Shown piece after piece: positions 61,954 through 64,000 of a DNA stretch of 64,000 bases. The first letter of the stretch is position 1. Every line of letters starts with the position of its first letter. Location of the stretch: assembly GCA_020854775.1 (NCBI GenBank), contig JAHKLZ010000002.1, forward strand, positions 21,868-85,867, in the 5' to 3' direction. The notes under the pieces are model-generated. The model was given only the letters and a program-made list of their open reading frames with translations. It was not told the origin of the DNA and made no database searches. Position numbers and translations under genes: made by a program. This DNA comes from Candidatus Woesearchaeota archaeon (lineage in GTDB: Archaea; Nanobdellota; Nanobdellia; Woesearchaeales; 21-14-0-10-32-9).

Positions 61954-62373
61954 TTAAAGGCGCTTATTTGTAGAAGTTAACTTTTTTTCATCAGCTTTTA
62001 TTTTTCTCTCTAACTTCTTAATGTCTTCCTCAGCAGGCAAATCTTCTAATTTAATACCGCTTTTAAGAAGAAGTTCTCTAACATCAGAATTATTTTTAAC
62101 ATGTTCTCGAGTAATAATTCTCTCACCAGATAAATCATCTTTATTAACATTAAAGTTAGTAATTTCAGTAGCTAAATTTTTAGCAGTTATAGTTACTGTG
62201 GGAAGAAAATCAGCTAAAGGCCTACTCTTAGGAATCTTAAGATGAACCTTCATTGAATGCGTGTTTTTCCCACCAAATAATGCTTCATCACCTTTACTCC
62301 TAATCCTGGCAAAACCATCATCATCGACACCTCGCTCATAAATAAGTTTAGAAAGCTCAGTTTCAGATCTCAC
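61954..62373 (-). pseudogene. dinD: dinD, C-terminal half after in-frame stop
   Basis: 139 residues from a GTG. ETELSKLIYERGVDDDGFAR, RSKGDEALFGG, RPLADFLPTVTITAKNLATE, ITREHVKNN and EDIKKLERKIKADEKKL match the C-terminal half of DinD closely. It is in the same frame as the upstream half; only the codons TAA AAA CTC separate the last residue of that half from this GTG. If the TAA were read through, the joined protein would be 278 residues, the expected DinD size. GTG re-initiation nine bases after the stop could still make two chains, so inactivation is likely but not proved. Confidence 0.72.
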
Positions 62374-62379
62374 GAGTTT

Positions 62380-62790
62380 TTATCTTGCATTGAAACGTTC
62401 TCTGAGTTTAATTCTCTCTTCAATTAATTCTTGTTTCCTAGTTTGAATAGCGAAGTAACTCTGAGCAAAAGCAATCTCTTCCTTTCTAGAATCACCATTT
62501 TGAGCAATTAAATAACAAGCATGCCTAGTAAGCATAAAATCATCAATTTCTCTCTTAGCACCCGAACCTAGATTAACCTTTTTCCTGACGTTAAGAAAAT
62601 GGTCATCAAATTCAAATCCCGCATTTTTACAAGATTCTTTAGCTTTTTCAATCACAACAAAGAAATTTTCCCATTTATCATAACCTAGAAGTTTTTGCAA
62701 GTCGCGAGCAAACCAATATTCTAATCCTTCTTTTTCATGAACATAATCTTCAAAAGTTTTAGTTAATTTAGCGATAATTTGCTTTTCCAT
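62380..62790 (-). pseudogene. dinD: dinD, N-terminal half ending at a premature TAA
   Basis: 136 residues. The start (MEKQIIAKLTKTFEDYVHEK) leads into YWFARDLQKLLGYDKWENFF, KAKESCKNAG and DFMLTRHACYLIAQNGDSRK, all hallmarks of DNA-damage-inducible protein D, and on to LRERFNAR before a TAA. The next sense residues continue the DinD alignment, so the TAA is a nonsense change (for example GAA to TAA). In bacteria dinD is in the SOS regulon and inhibits RecA-related activity. The ATG is about 25 bases below a TATA box (leaderless) with the shared upstream element. Interruption of a bacterial-type gene in an archaeon fits acquisition and then decay. Confidence 0.75.
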
Positions 62791-62808
62791 AAAATTAGTA
62801 ATATTTCT

Positions 62809-62844
62809 TTATTTAAATATCCTTTTCCCAGAAGTGGCTAGTGC
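62809..62844 (-). promoter_or_regulatory. Shared regulon promoter, copy 2 (dinD)
   Basis: Minus strand GCACTAGCCA (62835-62844), 15-base spacer, then TATTTAAATA; the dinD ATG is about 25 bases below. Confidence 0.72.
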
Positions 62845-62890
62845 ATCTTATGAATACTTTATCTAAGAAATTTTTATTCTACCACGCAAG

Positions 62891-63721
62891 TCATTTTAAC
62901 TTCTTTTTATTTTTAAAATGAATATCTTCTGCGTTTTTAGAACTAATAACTTTTCTGCCAATTTCTTTTTCTGTTTCAATTCTCGCTTTTCCAGCAATTC
63001 TTCCTCCTCTTTTAGCAATCTTTTTACTTTCATCAAAACCAGTTGGATCTTTATTTTTTGATATCTCTTTTGTTGTAACTTCTGCGAGCATATTGAGAAC
63101 TAATTCAAGATTAGTCATATTATCTCTTAAATTTTCTTTTTTAAGATTTTTTAATTTTTTATAGTCTTTAACAGATTTACCACTCCATGCCTTAGTAATT
63201 TCATTTGTTAAAATTGCATAATCTCCTTGATTTTTTATTCCAACCCTATTCCACTCATCTGTTAATTCTTTTCTTATTTCAATAGTCTTTAATCTCTGAT
63301 TAACCCATTCTTTAGAATAACCCTTTTTTAAATACGTGCTCAATGCCCTATTTATTGATAGTTCAGGGTCTTGAATTTCATCAATTCTCTCCCTTCCAAC
63401 TTTAGCAAGCCAAATCTTGAAAGGCTCAGCTTTTTTACTTGGGACGGATTGAATTAAACGTAATAATTGCTCAGTATCGGCTACATCTGTTAAATAATAT
63501 TTTCCATCCGATGATTGTAATTTCAGTTGTCCTATTTTATCGGACAACTCACTACCTTCTTCTTCAAGTTTCTTTTTTAAATCATTCCAATATTTTCTAG
63601 GTCTAGGACTTTCTGTCAATACTTCAACTACATCAACAATAGAAAAATACCATTTTTCTTCGTCTTCATTCCAAAGAACACGAATTTCTTTATTATTGAA
63701 TAGTTTTATCGCATTTTTCAT
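62891..63721 (-). CDS. BRO/antirepressor-like protein
   Basis: 276 residues from ATG 63721, set by the TATA box 27 bases upstream; an earlier in-frame ATG at 63760 lies above that box. An N-terminal BRO-type domain (IRVLWNEDEEKWYFSIVDVV, YWNDLKKKLEEEG, YYLTDVADTEQLLRLIQSVP, FKIWLAKVGRERIDEIQDPE) matches prophage antirepressor and DinD-like families. The C-terminal part (KGYSKEWVNQRLKTIEIRKE ... GDYAILTNEITKAWSG) is a common extension of that group, and the Lys-rich end is typical. It probably binds DNA or a regulator after damage or during mobile-element life. Its promoter shares the element found before dinD. Confidence 0.82.
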   Translation of the reverse strand: MKNAIKLFNNKEIRVLWNEDEEKWYFSIVDVVEVLTESPRPRKYWNDLKKKLEEEGSELSDKIGQLKLQSSDGKYYLTDVADTEQLLRLIQSVPSKKAEPFKIWLAKVGRERIDEIQDPELSINRALSTYLKKGYSKEWVNQRLKTIEIRKELTDEWNRVGIKNQGDYAILTNEITKAWSGKSVKDYKKLKNLKKENLRDNMTNLELVLNMLAEVTTKEISKNKDPTGFDESKKIAKRGGRIAGKARIETEKEIGRKVISSKNAEDIHFKNKKKLK

Positions 63722-63742
63722 AATACTTATTAGAATTGGTTT

Positions 63743-63779
63743 ATTATTTATAAATCTCACGCGCAGACTTGACTAGTGC
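63743..63779 (-). promoter_or_regulatory. Shared regulon promoter, copy 3 (BRO-like gene)
   Basis: Minus strand GCACTAGTCA (63770-63779), 15-base spacer, then TTTATAAATA; ATG about 27 bases below. Confidence 0.72.
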
Positions 63780-63826
63780 CTAAAAAAGCAAAGAATATAA
63801 AAAAACAACACGACTCATAAAAGAAT

Positions 63827-64000
63827 ATGAGTTATACAAAGCAAGTACTAAGCGGAAGCATATACTACTTCACAGGATCAGTCCTCGCAGCAATCATCGC
63901 GTACTTAACTAAGCTAGTACTCGTAAGAAATTTATCAGTAGAAGACTACGGATTATTCTTCGCAGTCCTCACGTTCGTATTAATTTTTAGTGTGTTTAGA
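63827..64000 (+). CDS. Polysaccharide flippase, N-terminus only
   Basis: 58 codons run off the right edge: GSIYYFTGSVLAAIIAYLTK, LVRNLSVEDYGLFFAVLTF. The 'L..R.LS.EDYGLF.AV..F' pattern with membrane helices is that of Wzx/RfbX-type lipid-linked oligosaccharide flippases. These move glycan carriers across the membrane for surface polysaccharide or glycoprotein assembly. A TATAAAAAA box (63796-63804) about 27 bases before the ATG implies a leaderless start. The A/C-rich coding strand agrees with a plus-strand gene right of the composition switch. Confidence 0.82.
   Translation, partial: MSYTKQVLSGSIYYFTGSVLAAIIAYLTKLVLVRNLSVEDYGLFFAVLTFVLIFSVFR

Overview
The window looks like archaeal DNA from a low-GC, probably host-associated DPANN lineage of the Woesearchaeota/Pacearchaeota kind. 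This is inferred from gene content, not from any marker RNA. The supporting genes are a Hef-type XPF helicase-nuclease, a membrane-bound HerA/DUF87 ATPase, very large Asn-rich Ig-repeat secreted proteins, a PGF-pre-PGF domain, the 'KKGQVTIF' N-terminal helix common in these genomes, and leaderless promoters with archaeal BRE/TATA boxes. No rRNA, tRNA or CRISPR array was recognised.

Layout. (1) 1-35.2 kb: one long minus-strand array with mostly overlapping or closely spaced genes. Two tiny ribbon-helix-helix regulators lead it. They are followed by a membrane protein with a cytoplasmic helical tail, a membrane HerA-like ATPase with a large outside region, two cytoplasmic coiled-coil proteins, a 3044-residue Ig-repeat protein, a 1901-residue protein, a PGF-pre-PGF membrane-anchored protein, a 585-residue protein, and a second giant protein that runs off the left edge. 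(2) 35.4-38.7 kb: a membrane-tethered winged-helix regulator, a secreted acidic coiled-coil protein with a four-copy TTGTTCCG promoter repeat, a small lipoprotein and a membrane-anchored surface protein. (3) 38.8-43.5 kb: two regulator-led units of small secreted proteins. These are stand-alone versions of domains found at the C-termini of the large proteins in region 1. (4) 43.7-50 kb: a Cys-rich secreted protein and lipoprotein whose strand composition is reversed relative to the surroundings, then a 1280-residue secreted protein with lectin-like modules and a pilin-like membrane protein. (5) 50-60 kb: housekeeping and stress genes: cold-shock protein, DEAD-box helicase, decayed GNAT, GMP reductase, PhoH-type ATPase, chorismate mutase, Hef, DUF2304 and a soluble histidine kinase. 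(6) 60-64 kb: YbaK-type deacylase, unknowns, an interrupted dinD, a BRO/antirepressor-like protein and the start of a flippase.

The best candidate for an undescribed system is region 1 plus region 3. It would be a regulated surface apparatus in which an energised membrane ATPase and coiled-coil partners sit next to giant adhesin-like proteins, with small secreted subunits sharing the adhesins' terminal domains. The second strong signal is a shared element, GCACTRGYCA-N15-TATA, upstream of three leaderless genes including dinD and the BRO-like gene, which looks like a small damage or prophage-type regulon.

Base composition changes side at about 60.0 kb. The plus strand is T/G-rich to the left and A/C-rich to the right whatever the gene direction, as expected at a replication switch point.
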